NCBI RefSeq assembly: GCF_002812805.1
Contig: NZ_NMUM01000023.1
Coordinates: forward strand, 62,001-126,000
DNA: 64,000 nt
Direction: 5' to 3'
From: Microbacterium lacus
GTDB taxonomy: Bacteria > Actinomycetota > Actinomycetes > Actinomycetales > Microbacteriaceae
Shown here: positions 7,132 through 16,569 of the stretch, one piece after another
Numbering within the stretch: position 1 is the first letter of the stretch
Layout: each line of letters starts with the position of its first letter
Program-made: the position numbers and the translations under genes
Notes under the pieces: generated by a model
Told to the model about the DNA's origin: nothing
Databases searched by the model: none
What the model saw: only the letters and a program-made list of their open reading frames with translations

Positions 7132-8754
7132 ATGACCGACACCCAGGGCACCAGCCCCACCGATGACGCGGCCCGGCCGAACGGCGACGCAACGCCGGCG
7201 AGCGAGAACGCGGCAACCGCGCCCGATGCACCCACCGTGCCGGCCGCCGCGTCGACGGCTGGCGCAGCACCCGCGAACGCAGCACCCGCACATGGCGCGG
7301 TGCCCCCGCACACCCCGCCCGCGGCCTCGGCGCACAACGGCTACCCGCCTGCGCCGCCGCTGCCCGGCGCCCAGCAGCCCTACAGCCCCGTTGCGCCCAC
7401 GGCGGCTCCCGCCTTCGCCGGTGCACCCTCCGGTGGACAGGCCTTCGGTCCCGCGGCGACCGCCGCCTACGGTACGCACGCGACGGGCACGCAGCCGACG
7501 CTTCCGTTCGCCCCCGGCTCCGTGGGTGCCGCCCCGCGCCCCGCGCAGAAGAAGTCCGCTGCGGGCCGCGTGGCCGGTCTGATCGTCGCCGCTGCGCTGG
7601 TCGGCGGTGCCGCCGGCCTCGGGGGTGCCTACGCGGGCACACAGCTCTGGGCCGCGCCCTCGACGACGGTCGTACAGAGCGGGTCGACGGTCACCGTCAA
7701 CAACCCGGACAAGGTCAACGCCACGACGGCGATCGCCGCCAAGGTGACTCCGAGCGTCGTCACGATTGAAGTTTCGGGAGGCGGGTCGGGAGGCAGCGGT
7801 TCCGGTGTCATCTTGAGCGAGGACGGATACGTCGCAACGAACACTCACGTCGTGACGCTCGATGGTGCAACGGGTACCCCGACGATCCGCGTGACCACGT
7901 CGGACGGCAAGATCTACGACGCCGAGATCGTCGGAACGGATCCCACCTATGACCTCGCCGTGATCAAGCTCGAGGACGCCTCGGGCCTGACCCCGATCGA
8001 GTTCGCAGACTCGTCCGAGCTGAACGTCGGCGACCAGACGGTCGCGATCGGTGCCCCGCTCGGTCTGTCCAACACCGTTACAACGGGAATCGTCAGCGCG
8101 CTGAACCGCAGCATCTCGATCGCGTCGTCGGCGGCTCCCGAATCCGGCACCGACGAAGACCAGGGCGAAGAAGACCAGGAGCAGGGCCAGCAGGGTCCGT
8201 TCCAGTTCGACATCCCCGGTCAGCAGGGCCAGGGGAGCAGCTCGGCCGGCACCATCAGCATCGCGGTCATCCAGACCGACGCGGCGATCAACCCGGGTAA
8301 CTCGGGCGGAGCGCTCGTTGACGCCGAAGGCAAGCTGATCGGCATCAACGTCGCGATCGCGACGGCCGGGTCGTCCTCGTCCGATTCCTCGGGATCGATC
8401 GGCGTCGGCTTCTCGATCCCGTCGAACATCGTCGAGCGCGTCACCGATGAGATCATCGCGGACGGCGCAGCCACGCACGGTCTGCTGGGTGCCTCGGTGG
8501 TCGCGGCGAGCTCGGTCGAAGACGCCACCATCTCGGGCGCGTACATCCAGGAGATCTCGAGCGGCGGTGCCGCGGAAGCGGCGGGCATCCGCGAGGGCGA
8601 CATCGTCACCGCGTTCAACGGGGTGCCGATCACCGACTCGATCGACCTGACCGCCCAGGTCCGGGCGGCGGCGGCGGGAAGCGATGCGACCGTCACATTC
8701 GTCCGGGACGGAGAGACGCAGAGCGTGGACGTCACCCTGGGCTCACTCGGCTGA
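7132..8754 (+). CDS. htrA: HtrA/DegP-like membrane-anchored serine protease with PDZ domain
   Basis: A 540-aa envelope quality-control protease. The N-terminus (about 1-140) is a Pro/Ala-rich cytosolic tail, followed by one transmembrane helix (about 146-172). The extracytoplasmic trypsin-like domain has the triad H239 (TNTHVV), D274 (TYDLAVIKL) and S391 (GNSGGALV). A PDZ domain (about 450-538) ends the protein. An acidic, Gln-rich insertion (about 337-372) lies between the aspartate and serine motifs. The ATG has AAGGAG 7 nt upstream. Membrane-stress control is common for such genes, but I see no clear ECF promoter. A hairpin terminator follows. Confidence 0.93.
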   Translation: MTDTQGTSPTDDAARPNGDATPASENAATAPDAPTVPAAASTAGAAPANAAPAHGAVPPHTPPAASAHNGYPPAPPLPGAQQPYSPVAPTAAPAFAGAPSGGQAFGPAATAAYGTHATGTQPTLPFAPGSVGAAPRPAQKKSAAGRVAGLIVAAALVGGAAGLGGAYAGTQLWAAPSTTVVQSGSTVTVNNPDKVNATTAIAAKVTPSVVTIEVSGGGSGGSGSGVILSEDGYVATNTHVVTLDGATGTPTIRVTTSDGKIYDAEIVGTDPTYDLAVIKLEDASGLTPIEFADSSELNVGDQTVAIGAPLGLSNTVTTGIVSALNRSISIASSAAPESGTDEDQGEEDQEQGQQGPFQFDIPGQQGQGSSSAGTISIAVIQTDAAINPGNSGGALVDAEGKLIGINVAIATAGSSSSDSSGSIGVGFSIPSNIVERVTDEIIADGAATHGLLGASVVAASSVEDATISGAYIQEISSGGAAEAAGIREGDIVTAFNGVPITDSIDLTAQVRAAAAGSDATVTFVRDGETQSVDVTLGSLG

Positions 8755-8772
8755 CTCCCTCGAGCTCCACAC

Positions 8773-8819
8773 GCGACGCCCCTGGCGCCCTCTTTCCTGA
8801 AGAGGTGCCGGGGCGTCGC
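8773..8819 (+). terminator. Hairpin terminator after htrA
   Basis: A 13-bp GC-rich stem (GCGACGCCCC-GGC pairing with GCC-GGGGCGTCGC, one bulged T) lies 18 nt after the htrA stop. There is no T-run, as is common in high-GC Actinobacteria. Confidence 0.65.
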
Positions 8820-8877
8820 GCTGTGCTCCGCCCGTCGTGTGACCCCACCGGGTAGGCTCGCGTGCGGAAAGGGGATC

Positions 8878-10152
8878 GTGGCGTCCTTCTCATTCGGCGC
8901 GGGCAATGCGGCCAAGCTCGCTCGCATCCCGCTGTATGCGGCCGGTCGTCTCGCCACCCTCGTCATTCCCCGCTCGCGCGATGAATGGGTCTTCGGCTGT
9001 GGTGCCGGCATCGGTGATGGCGCTCTTGCGCTCTGGCAGCGGGTTGCCGCCGACGCTCGCCCGGCCGTCTGGCTCACCGGGTCCGACAGCGAAGCTGCGG
9101 ATGCCTCGGCCCTCGGCATCCCGCACGTCCGGCGGATGTCGTGGCGCGGCTTCTGGTGCACGTCGCGTGCGCGGGTGATCGTCGTGACCCACGGATTCGG
9201 CGACGTCAACAGGTACGCCGTCTCGGGTGCGTTCGTCGCACAGCTCTGGCACGGCATTCCGCTCAAGCGGATCGGGCTCGACTCTCCCGAGACGCTCCGG
9301 AGCAGCATCCTGCCGCGGTCGCGCCTGCTGCGCCGCGCCCTGGGCGCGATGTACCGCGGCGCTGCTCGCCAGATCGACCTGCTGCCCGCGGCCTCGCCGC
9401 TGGTGCGCGGGCGGCTCGAATCCGCGTTCGGACTGCCCGATGCCCGCGTTCCGGTCACGGGAGAGCCGCGTGTCGATGTGCTGTCGATGGGAACGCCGGG
9501 TGAGCGGCGTGAACGCGCTCGCGCCGTGCTTGCCCGCGCGGGACTGCCCCCACTCGGAGATTCGCGTCTCGTTCTGTACGCGCCGACGTGGCGAGATGGC
9601 GAGCCCGACCCCGCGATCCCGACGCCTGCGCAGTGGCGCCAGCTCATCGAGATGCTGGAGGCGCGCGACGCCGTCTTGCTGGTGCGCTCGCACCCGCTCG
9701 GCGCAGGCGACTACGAGCCACCGTTCGCGACCGACCGTGTACTGGCGCTCGGCAGCTCACGGCTCCGGGATGCAACCCCCGCCCTGCCTGCCCTGAGCGC
9801 ATTGATCACGGACTACTCGTCCATGGCGTTCGACGCGTCGCTCGTACCGCTTCCGGTGCTCTTTCTCGCGCCCGATGTCGAAGAGTACGCCCGCCGGCGG
9901 GGCTTCTACGGGCGTTTTTCGGATGTCGCGGGCACCGATCCGGGGACGACCTGGGATGACACCGTCGCGCAGCTGGATGCGCTGCTGGCCGATCCCGTCG
10001 TCCGCGCGGAGCGGATCGCTCGTGCCGCGGATCTCAGCGCGAGCGTGCACACCTACCGGGACGGCGAGAACACGGCGCGGGTGTACCGTGCGATCCTGAA
10101 CGGGGCTCAGCTGCACAGCCGGGTCCCCGAACACCGAAAGAGCACCGCATGA
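8878..10152 (+). CDS. CDP-glycerol glycerophosphotransferase family protein (TagB/TagF-like), 1
   Basis: A 424-aa GT-B-type enzyme of the wall teichoic acid polymerase family, which moves polyol-phosphate units from a CDP-activated donor to a lipid-linked glycan at the inner membrane face. The family motifs are present in order: QLWHGIPLKR, LYAPTWRDG and LITDYSSMAFD. GTG at 8878 is chosen over an in-frame GTG at 8839: GGAAAGGGG lies just upstream, and TAGGCT at 8853-8858 is a probable -10 box that would place 8839 outside the transcript. It overlaps the next family member by four bases (ATGA). Confidence 0.85.
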   Translation: MASFSFGAGNAAKLARIPLYAAGRLATLVIPRSRDEWVFGCGAGIGDGALALWQRVAADARPAVWLTGSDSEAADASALGIPHVRRMSWRGFWCTSRARVIVVTHGFGDVNRYAVSGAFVAQLWHGIPLKRIGLDSPETLRSSILPRSRLLRRALGAMYRGAARQIDLLPAASPLVRGRLESAFGLPDARVPVTGEPRVDVLSMGTPGERRERARAVLARAGLPPLGDSRLVLYAPTWRDGEPDPAIPTPAQWRQLIEMLEARDAVLLVRSHPLGAGDYEPPFATDRVLALGSSRLRDATPALPALSALITDYSSMAFDASLVPLPVLFLAPDVEEYARRRGFYGRFSDVAGTDPGTTWDDTVAQLDALLADPVVRAERIARAADLSASVHTYRDGENTARVYRAILNGAQLHSRVPEHRKSTA

Positions 10153-11615
10153 CCTCCGCACGTTTCGTCAGCGACGGCACAGAAGAACTCGTGCTGCAGG
10201 GGAGCGGGCCGCGTCCCGAGGTGGTCTGGCTCGACGGACCTCGGACGCGTGTGGACGCGGTCGTGACGGGCGGCGGGAACACCTGGAAGGCACGCCTTCC
10301 GCTCGCAGCTTCGCGGTGGGGTGGTCCGGAGTTGCCCCTGCCGAGCGGCTCCTACACGATCCGTCTGCGGACGACGCCGGATGATGCGGACGAGGTGCTC
10401 TTCACCGATTCGCTGCCGCTCACCATTCTCGAAGGACTCCGCGCGACGCTCGAGGGCGAGCAGGGAACGCTGGTCATCGGCCCTCCCGTCGACCCGGCGT
10501 ACGACTCCGGGGCGGGTCAGGACGCTCTCGCGCGACGCTACGTCGGCCGCACGGCTCCTCTCGAGAACGCCGTCTTTTTCGAGAGCTTCTATGGCCGCTC
10601 GGCGAGCTGCAATCCGCTCGCGATCGATCGCGAACTCGCGCGCGTGGCACCCGCGGTCACTCGGTATTGGAGCGTCGTCGACCTCTCGATCGCGGTTCCC
10701 GAGGGCGCGATTGCCGTCGTCGAGGGAAGTCCCGAGTGGTGGCGCGCTCGCGGCACGGCTCGTCTGCTCGTCGTGAACGACTGGCTGCGTCGGGCCTACT
10801 CACGACGGCCGGGTCAGCATGTCCTGCAGACCTGGCACGGCACACCGCTGAAGCGTCTGGCCCTGCACCGTCCGGGCTTTGACCCCCGTCGTGCCGTCGC
10901 CGTCGTCCGGGAATCGCGCCGGTGGAACGTCCTCCTCGCGGCGAACCCCTACAGCGAGAGCATCCTGCGCAAGGCGTATGCCTTCCTGACTCGTCCGGTG
11001 TGGGTCGAGGGTTATCCCCGCAACGATGTCCTCACCACGGGGGACGGGGCGGCGGTCCGGGCGCAGCTCGGAATCGCGGAGGGCGAGCGTGTGCTGCTGT
11101 ACGCGCCCACCTGGCGAGATGACCGCGACCTCATCGTCGACTTCTTTGACCCGGCCGAATTGGCGCGCCGGTCGGGCGCCGTGGTTCTGGTGCGCGGCCA
11201 TTCGCGGACACTACCGGCGGGACGGGATGCCGCGGGCGCGCGGGTCATCGACGTGACGCGATACCCGGACGTCTCGCGGTTGTTGCTTGCCGCAGATGCG
11301 CTGATCACCGACTACTCGTCGATGATGTTCGACTTCGCCGTCACGGCCAAGCCGATGTATTTTTTCGTCCCGGATTTCGAGCACTACCGTGGCGAGCTGC
11401 GCGGGTTCTACTTCGATCTCGAGGCGCACGCGCCTGGGCCGGTCGTCCGCACATTCGACGATCTTGTCGAGGCGATCGAGGACCCGGCGACGCAGGCGAC
11501 CTACGCCCCCCGGTATGACGCCTGGCGACGGAAATTCTCCGCTCGCGAGGATGGTCGGGCGGCGGAGCGTGTTGTGGCCCGCATCCTCGATCAGGGCTTC
11601 GTCGACCGCGACTAG
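10149..11615 (+). CDS. CDP-glycerol glycerophosphotransferase family protein, 2
   Basis: A 488-aa second member of the family. The N-terminal extension of about 90 residues looks beta-rich, and the catalytic half carries QTWHGTPLKRLAL, LLYAPTWRDDRD and LITDYSSMMFDF. The conserved HG and DYSS motifs bind the CDP-alcohol donor in characterised TagF. It is coupled to the preceding gene by ATGA, so the two are made together and may add successive units. Whether the donor is CDP-glycerol, CDP-ribitol or something else is not decided by the sequence. Confidence 0.86.
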   Translation: MTSARFVSDGTEELVLQGSGPRPEVVWLDGPRTRVDAVVTGGGNTWKARLPLAASRWGGPELPLPSGSYTIRLRTTPDDADEVLFTDSLPLTILEGLRATLEGEQGTLVIGPPVDPAYDSGAGQDALARRYVGRTAPLENAVFFESFYGRSASCNPLAIDRELARVAPAVTRYWSVVDLSIAVPEGAIAVVEGSPEWWRARGTARLLVVNDWLRRAYSRRPGQHVLQTWHGTPLKRLALHRPGFDPRRAVAVVRESRRWNVLLAANPYSESILRKAYAFLTRPVWVEGYPRNDVLTTGDGAAVRAQLGIAEGERVLLYAPTWRDDRDLIVDFFDPAELARRSGAVVLVRGHSRTLPAGRDAAGARVIDVTRYPDVSRLLLAADALITDYSSMMFDFAVTAKPMYFFVPDFEHYRGELRGFYFDLEAHAPGPVVRTFDDLVEAIEDPATQATYAPRYDAWRRKFSAREDGRAAERVVARILDQGFVDRD

Positions 11616-11644
11616 CCCCGCCGGTGCTCCGTGTGGGCCACGTC

Positions 11645-12754
11645 CTACGGCAGGGGGGTGTTGCGGTCGCCGAGGCGCGACGTGTCGACCGTCTCGTGTG
11701 CGCCGCGAACCAACCCGACGATGAAGCCCGTGCCCCATGCCAGGTGCATGGTGGGAAGTACCGCGAGGGTCCACAGTTTGTCGCGCCATCCGATTCCCCC
11801 GCCGCGCCCCGTGGCGACCGCGACGATGAGGACCGCGTAGGCGGCGACCGGGAGATAGACGACGGATGCGAGGAGTGCCGGCCATCCGCTGATCACGCCC
11901 GTGACTTGCAAAATAGCGAGGACGATGCTGAGGGTGACGTCCACGACCAGCGCGGGAGGTGCGAAGAATCTCAGCGAGTTGCGGCGACCGTAGCGACGGA
12001 CCAACTCTCCGCGCCAGGCTCCGGTGGCGCGGAATTGCCGAGCCAATCGCACCCAGCTCTCGCGGGGCCAGTACGTCACGGAGAGTGTCGGGTCGAACCA
12101 GACGCGGTATCCGGCCGCACGGATGCGCAGGTTGAGTTCCCAATCCTCGCCCCGTCGGATGCTTTCATCGAACAGTCCGACCTCGTCGAGCACCGAGCGT
12201 CGAAGCACCCCGAGGTAGGCGGATTCAGCCTCACCCTCGCGGGTGCCACCGTGGTAGGCCCCACCGCCCAGGCCGATGGGGGAGTTGTAGGCGCGCGCGA
12301 CCGCCCGCTGAAACGGGGTCCGACCGGAGGCGTGCATGACGCCGCCGACGTTGGCGGCGCGCGTGCGTTCGAGGGTCTGCAGGGCGAGGCGCGTGTAGTC
12401 CGGCGCGAGTTCGGAGTGCGCATCGACGCGCACGATCGTGGGCAGCGTGCTCGCGCGGATGGCGGCGTTCAGCCCGATGGGGATATCTGCGGCGGGATTG
12501 TCGACGAGGGTGATGCGCGGCTCTCGGCCCGCCAGCTCACGGGCGAACTCGGTCGTGCCGTCGGTCGAGGGACCGAGCGCCAACACGAGCTCCGTCGGGC
12601 CGCTCACGTCCTGCTCCAGGACCGTCTGCACCGCCCGCTCGAGGTAGCGACGTTCGTTCAGCACCGGCATCACGAACGACACCCCGGAACCGGGCGGCAC
12701 GATCGGTGCGTCCCTATCTGTCTTCGCGACCGTCCCGCGTTCCTCCTGATGCAC
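11645..12754 (-). CDS. Glycosyltransferase family 2 membrane protein (ExoA-like)
   Basis: A 369-aa GT-A glycosyltransferase followed by membrane helices. The N-terminal nucleotide-sugar-binding strand is GVSFVMPVLNERRYLERAV, the donor/metal aspartates are in VRVDAHSEL, and the acceptor motif is GEDWELNLR. After about residue 245 there are three or four hydrophobic segments. The closest family feel is succinoglycan ExoA-type transferases. The start is GTG at 12754, and an ATG further in would remove the first fold strand. It is convergent with the transferase before it and probably part of the same glycopolymer cluster. Confidence 0.82.
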   Translation of the reverse strand: MHQEERGTVAKTDRDAPIVPPGSGVSFVMPVLNERRYLERAVQTVLEQDVSGPTELVLALGPSTDGTTEFARELAGREPRITLVDNPAADIPIGLNAAIRASTLPTIVRVDAHSELAPDYTRLALQTLERTRAANVGGVMHASGRTPFQRAVARAYNSPIGLGGGAYHGGTREGEAESAYLGVLRRSVLDEVGLFDESIRRGEDWELNLRIRAAGYRVWFDPTLSVTYWPRESWVRLARQFRATGAWRGELVRRYGRRNSLRFFAPPALVVDVTLSIVLAILQVTGVISGWPALLASVVYLPVAAYAVLIVAVATGRGGGIGWRDKLWTLAVLPTMHLAWGTGFIVGLVRGAHETVDTSRLGDRNTPLP

Positions 12755-12802
12755 CCGTCGATCATGTCACGAGGCTCGCCGTGGTCCCGAGTGGATGCTG
12801 GG

Positions 12803-12808
12803 TAGGCT
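12803..12808 (+). promoter_or_regulatory. -10 box TAGGCT for the third glycerophosphotransferase gene
   Basis: TAGGCT ends 6 nt before the ATG at 12815, so transcription should begin at or next to the start codon (leaderless mRNA). There is no ribosome-binding site. Confidence 0.5.
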
Positions 12809-12814
12809 GATCGG

Positions 12815-14086
12815 ATGAGTCTCGTGTCGGATGGTCGCAAACTCGCCGCCCTGGCGCGGCGAGCCCTCGCGAACCGCACCGCTCACCGGGGCGTGCTGCG
12901 CCAGTTCGAGAACAACCCCCCGCACCCTCCGCGACACTTCCGAATCGCCGTTTACTTTGCCGACGGTGACGTGAACATGTACCAGATCCGGCAGTGGTAC
13001 CGACCGCTCGCTGAACTCGCGCCGACCTGGCCCGTCGTGGTGCTCTCGCGCTCGGCCACGGGGGCTCGGACGATACTGGCCGACGGCGCACTGCCGGTGG
13101 CCTACGTGCCCTCGGTGCGGAGCCTCGAGGAATTCGTTGCGACGCAGGACATCCGCATCGTTTTGTACGTAAACCAGAACACCCGCAACTTTCAGATGTT
13201 CCGGTACGGGCATCGCTGGCACGTCTTCATCAACCACGGTGAGTCCGACAAGATGTACATGACCACCAACCAGTTCAAGGCGTACGACTTCGCCTTCATC
13301 GCCGGGGCGGCGGCGCGTGAGCGGCTGTCGCGGGTGTTGTGGGACTACGACTTCGATCGCCGGGCCATTCCGATCGGTCGGCCCCAGGCGGATTACTACT
13401 CCGGTGAGCTGCCGTACACGCCCGATGACCGAACCGTGGTTTTGTACGCCCCCACCTGGGAGGGCGACCGGCCGTCGGCGCACTACGGGTCCGTCCGTAC
13501 GCACGGCGAAAAGCTCGTTGCCGAGTTGCTCGCGACCGGTCGGCATCGCCTCATTTATCGGCCCCATCCGCGCAGCGGCGTCATCGATCCTGGATATGGT
13601 GCGGCCAACGCGCGCATCATTGCGGCGATCGCCGCCGCCAATGCGCGGGATGCGTCGGCGCACCATGTCTATGACAACCGACCCGAGCTCGGTTGGCAGT
13701 TGTCCGCGGCCGACATCGCCGTGGTCGACATCTCGGCTATGGTCTACGACCGGTTGGCTGCGGGTCGTCCACTGCTGATCACGAAACCGGTCGACCCCGA
13801 GGCATCCGTCGACACGGGTGGCTACCTGGCCGCGTGCGAGTGGCTCGACGCCGACGCTCCGACGGGCTTCGTCGCAGAACTCGAGCGTGTCACGGCCGAT
13901 CCCGAGGTCGCGGCGCGCCTCGGTTACTGGGTGGAACACTACTTCGGCGACGTGCGCCCGGGTGTTCCGACCGCGACGTTCCGGGCCGCGATCGAGCGCC
14001 TCATGAGCCACTGGGACACGTGGCACGCGCGCTCCGTCGCCGCGGGCAACCCCGAAGAACTCGACGAGGCCGAGCTCGACGCCTGA
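12815..14086 (+). CDS. CDP-glycerol glycerophosphotransferase family protein, 3
   Basis: A 423-aa third member of the polymer-transferase family, more divergent than the previous two. The first motif reads INHGESDKMYM instead of WHGTPLK, but LYAPTWEGDRPS and a VVDISAMVYDR version of the third motif are recognisable. This divergence suggests a different acceptor or donor, for example a primase-like or capping step. The start follows a TAGGCT box by 6 nt. It is transcribed away from the GT2 gene. Confidence 0.8.
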   Translation: MSLVSDGRKLAALARRALANRTAHRGVLRQFENNPPHPPRHFRIAVYFADGDVNMYQIRQWYRPLAELAPTWPVVVLSRSATGARTILADGALPVAYVPSVRSLEEFVATQDIRIVLYVNQNTRNFQMFRYGHRWHVFINHGESDKMYMTTNQFKAYDFAFIAGAAARERLSRVLWDYDFDRRAIPIGRPQADYYSGELPYTPDDRTVVLYAPTWEGDRPSAHYGSVRTHGEKLVAELLATGRHRLIYRPHPRSGVIDPGYGAANARIIAAIAAANARDASAHHVYDNRPELGWQLSAADIAVVDISAMVYDRLAAGRPLLITKPVDPEASVDTGGYLAACEWLDADAPTGFVAELERVTADPEVAARLGYWVEHYFGDVRPGVPTATFRAAIERLMSHWDTWHARSVAAGNPEELDEAELDA

Positions 14087-14124
14087 CGGTTCGCGGGACT
14101 GCGTGGTCTTGCGGGACTGCGCAG

Positions 14125-14493
14125 TCACGGCGCGAACCGCCAGACGTACTCGCGGCCGTCGTCCGGACGAAACCAGGCAAGGGTCACGAGGCAGTCGTCC
14201 GGGTCGAGGGCGCACAGGCAGAGTTCGACGCTCTCTCCGGGGGTCATGAGCCCCCACAGGTGCGTTTCGACGCGCGGCGTACGGGGCAGACGGGGTCCAA
14301 CCTGATCGATCGAGTGGTGGACGGCGCCGGGCCGCGCGGGGCTCACATGGACGAAGACGCGGACGATGTCGACCACGGTGGCGCTCACATTCGAGACCAG
14401 GCTATGGCTTTCGTGCAGCCGTTCGACGTGCCAGGGCACACGGTAGGCGAGTCCGCGGGATCGATCGCCGCGAGGGATCAGAGGGGTCAGCAT
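14125..14493 (-). CDS. Hypothetical protein
   Basis: A 122-aa protein I do not recognise. It is soluble with no signal peptide, has mixed charge, and ends EYVWRFAP. It may be a small beta-rich domain (FVHVSPARPG, LWGLMTPGESVELCLCAL). ATG at 14493 is preferred to GTG at 14502 because TAGCGT (complement of 14501-14506) would be a -10 box 7 nt before it, giving a leaderless message. It is convergent with the third polymer transferase. Moderately likely to be real on codon-position GC and promoter grounds. Confidence 0.55.
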   Translation of the reverse strand: MLTPLIPRGDRSRGLAYRVPWHVERLHESHSLVSNVSATVVDIVRVFVHVSPARPGAVHHSIDQVGPRLPRTPRVETHLWGLMTPGESVELCLCALDPDDCLVTLAWFRPDDGREYVWRFAP

Positions 14494-14603
14494 GCGAGGC
14501 ACGCTAGGGCCGGCCGCAGACAGCGGAGCGAAGAATTCGAATCTGACGCGGTGGACCGTGGAGAACTTCTCGCGACGTGCGCGGGGGAGGACGGATCCGC
14601 GAT

Positions 14604-15626
14604 CTAAGCCCGAGTGTCGCCGTTCGTGGCGTCGTCCCCATCGCCGGCGTCGCCGCCACCATCGTCTGTGTCGGGGGCCGCCGTGTTGGCGTCGATTGCC
14701 TTGCGGGAACCGGGGATGATCCGGCCGACAGAACCCGCTACCTTGCGCCCCGCCGACCCGGCACCACGCGCCGCGCTACCGACAGCCCCACCGACGACTC
14801 CGGCGACCGTCCCGCCGAGGCGGGCTACGCCGGAAAGCGTCGAGTGTTCCACTCGTCGGGCGCCCGGACGCGGCTCGAGGTCGGCGGGCAGTTCGAGGGG
14901 TGGGGCGCCGAACGCACGACGGGAGCCGACGAGAACGCGACGGCCCAAGATGTTGTTGCCGGCGCCACCCACGGCGGCGCCGATGCCGAAGGGCAGAGCC
15001 TTGCCGACCCACGAGGCACCGGCCTTGGCCGCGAACTGGTGGACGAAGACCGTCTTGAGGCGATCGACCAGTGGGCCGACGGCGGCGCGGGGGAGCGTCT
15101 TCGTGACCATCTCACCCCAATAGGCCGGGCGAGCCGTGCCCTTGCCCGCGGCTTGACCCGCGAGCTGGGCGACCAGGTCGACGCCCTCCTTACCGAGCAT
15201 GAGCGTCAGAACCAGTGCACGGGCACGGTCGGGGTCCTCGATGGCGATGCCGTGGACCTCGGCGACGGACTGCGCGAAGAGCGTGGTCGACTCGAGGAAT
15301 CCGATCGTCTCGACACCCGACAGCGCTAGTGTCACACCGGTCCCGATACCTGGGACGACGGCGGTGGCACCGACGGCAGCGCCGCCCGTGGTGACGGCCG
15401 CGAGATAGCGACGCTCGAGCATGCGGACGATGTCTGCGGTCACGGCGTCCGGGTGTCGGAGTCGGATGCTGCGGATGTGGGCGACGACGAGCGGACGCTG
15501 GATCGCGAGCACGCGGTCGAGCGCACGGACGATGCGCGGATGCTCCTCCGAGCCCACGGGCGGAAGGCCTCCCTGCCAGGGGGCATCTTCGGACAGGGAG
15601 TGAATCCTGTGTACCTTGTCGACCAT
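14604..15626 (-). CDS. Uncharacterised protein, possibly EcsC-like
   Basis: A 340-aa protein. The N-terminal 80 residues are helical and polar, with VRALDRVLAIQRPLVVAHIR. Gly/Ala-rich amphipathic stretches follow, including AAVTTGGAAVGATAVVPGIG, and the middle block (WGEMVTKTLPRAAVGPLVDR) resembles EcsC-family proteins. The C-terminus is a low-complexity Gly/Ala region followed by an Asp-rich tail. The start at 15626 lies 7 nt after a TAGGCT box on this strand; the frame continues upstream but is compositionally different there. Function unknown, and the EcsC link is tentative. Confidence 0.6.
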   Translation of the reverse strand: MVDKVHRIHSLSEDAPWQGGLPPVGSEEHPRIVRALDRVLAIQRPLVVAHIRSIRLRHPDAVTADIVRMLERRYLAAVTTGGAAVGATAVVPGIGTGVTLALSGVETIGFLESTTLFAQSVAEVHGIAIEDPDRARALVLTLMLGKEGVDLVAQLAGQAAGKGTARPAYWGEMVTKTLPRAAVGPLVDRLKTVFVHQFAAKAGASWVGKALPFGIGAAVGGAGNNILGRRVLVGSRRAFGAPPLELPADLEPRPGARRVEHSTLSGVARLGGTVAGVVGGAVGSAARGAGSAGRKVAGSVGRIIPGSRKAIDANTAAPDTDDGGGDAGDGDDATNGDTRA

Positions 15627-15675
15627 CCTCGCGAGCCTACCCGCGAGGGCTGGGGACGCGCTGGAAGAGTCCGGC

Positions 15676-16368
15676 TTAAACGAACAGGTTGGCGCGCTCG
15701 AGGTCTTCGGCGAAGTCGACCTCGACGGCGTACAGATCCGAGATGTCGAGGGGCTCGACGAGGAGCGCGTTCTCGATGATCGCGAGTTCGAGGCCACGCT
15801 CGAAGTAGTCCTGGTCATCGACCCGGCCGAGCTGGTGGATGAACGCCTTCTTGTCGGCGGCCGAGATGTAGTTGATTCCGACGGCCTCGCCGATTCCGCC
15901 CCGAACGGTCTTCGACAGTTCGTTGATGTAGCCCTCGGCGGTGACGGTGTACTTGACCTCTTCGTCGCTGACCTTGGCGGTGTTCACGGAGACGAAGGAT
16001 TGGCCGCGCTCGATGAACTCGATCGCGCGTCCCAGGACGCGCGGGTCGAAGACGACATCGCCGTTCATCCACAGGACGCCATCGCGCCCGGTCTTCTCGA
16101 GGGCGCGCAGCAGCGACTTGGACGTGTTCGTCTGGTCGTAGCGGTCGTTGTAGACGTAGTCGACGTCCGGGAACGCTTCGACGATGGTCTCGGCACGGTA
16201 GCCGACGACCGTCGTAATGCGGGCGTCGTCGCCGAAGGCACTACGAACGTTGTCATGCTGCTGTTGCATGATGGAGCGGCCGTCGTTCAGCTCCGTGAGC
16301 GGTTTGGGCAAGGCGCGACCCAGTCGCGAGCCCATACCGGCTGCGAGGATGACTATTTGTAGACTCAT
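15676..16368 (-). CDS. Sugar/choline-phosphate nucleotidyltransferase (LicC-like)
   Basis: A 230-aa single-domain nucleotidyltransferase. The signature is at the N-terminus (VILAAGMGSRLGRALPKPL). The metal-binding DVVFD (WMNGDVVFD) and a late VDFAEDLERA motif place it with LicC/phosphocholine cytidylyltransferase-like enzymes, which use CTP to activate a phosphorylated alcohol. Next to three CDP-alcohol polymer transferases, the simplest role is to supply their CDP-activated donor. This is inference, since the alcohol is unknown. It is divergent from the ABC gene across a 200-bp spacer that shows no other gene. Confidence 0.8.
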   Translation of the reverse strand: MSLQIVILAAGMGSRLGRALPKPLTELNDGRSIMQQQHDNVRSAFGDDARITTVVGYRAETIVEAFPDVDYVYNDRYDQTNTSKSLLRALEKTGRDGVLWMNGDVVFDPRVLGRAIEFIERGQSFVSVNTAKVSDEEVKYTVTAEGYINELSKTVRGGIGEAVGINYISAADKKAFIHQLGRVDDQDYFERGLELAIIENALLVEPLDISDLYAVEVDFAEDLERANLFV

Positions 16369-16569
16369 GATGCTCCAGAAGTTCGTGTGCGTTCACCGTC
16401 AATTCAGATACGCGACACGTCTTTGTGCTTCCGTCATGCTACAGATCGACCCTGGGAACCAGCAGAGGCGGATCGCCGTCGTTGTCTTTTCGTGACACGA
16501 GAGACCCTTGGCTGTGAATGCCCGGCACGTCCCCCGGGTCTGGGTGCGGATGGTTGATACGTTGGGTCG

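Noticed and set aside
7033..8478. 481-codon minus-strand frame opposite htrA
   Set aside because: Arg/Asp/Gly-rich shadow of the htrA codon pattern with no start signal or domain.
11624..12805. Plus-strand frame opposite the GT2 gene
   Set aside because: The minus-strand glycosyltransferase has clear motifs; the opposite frame has none.
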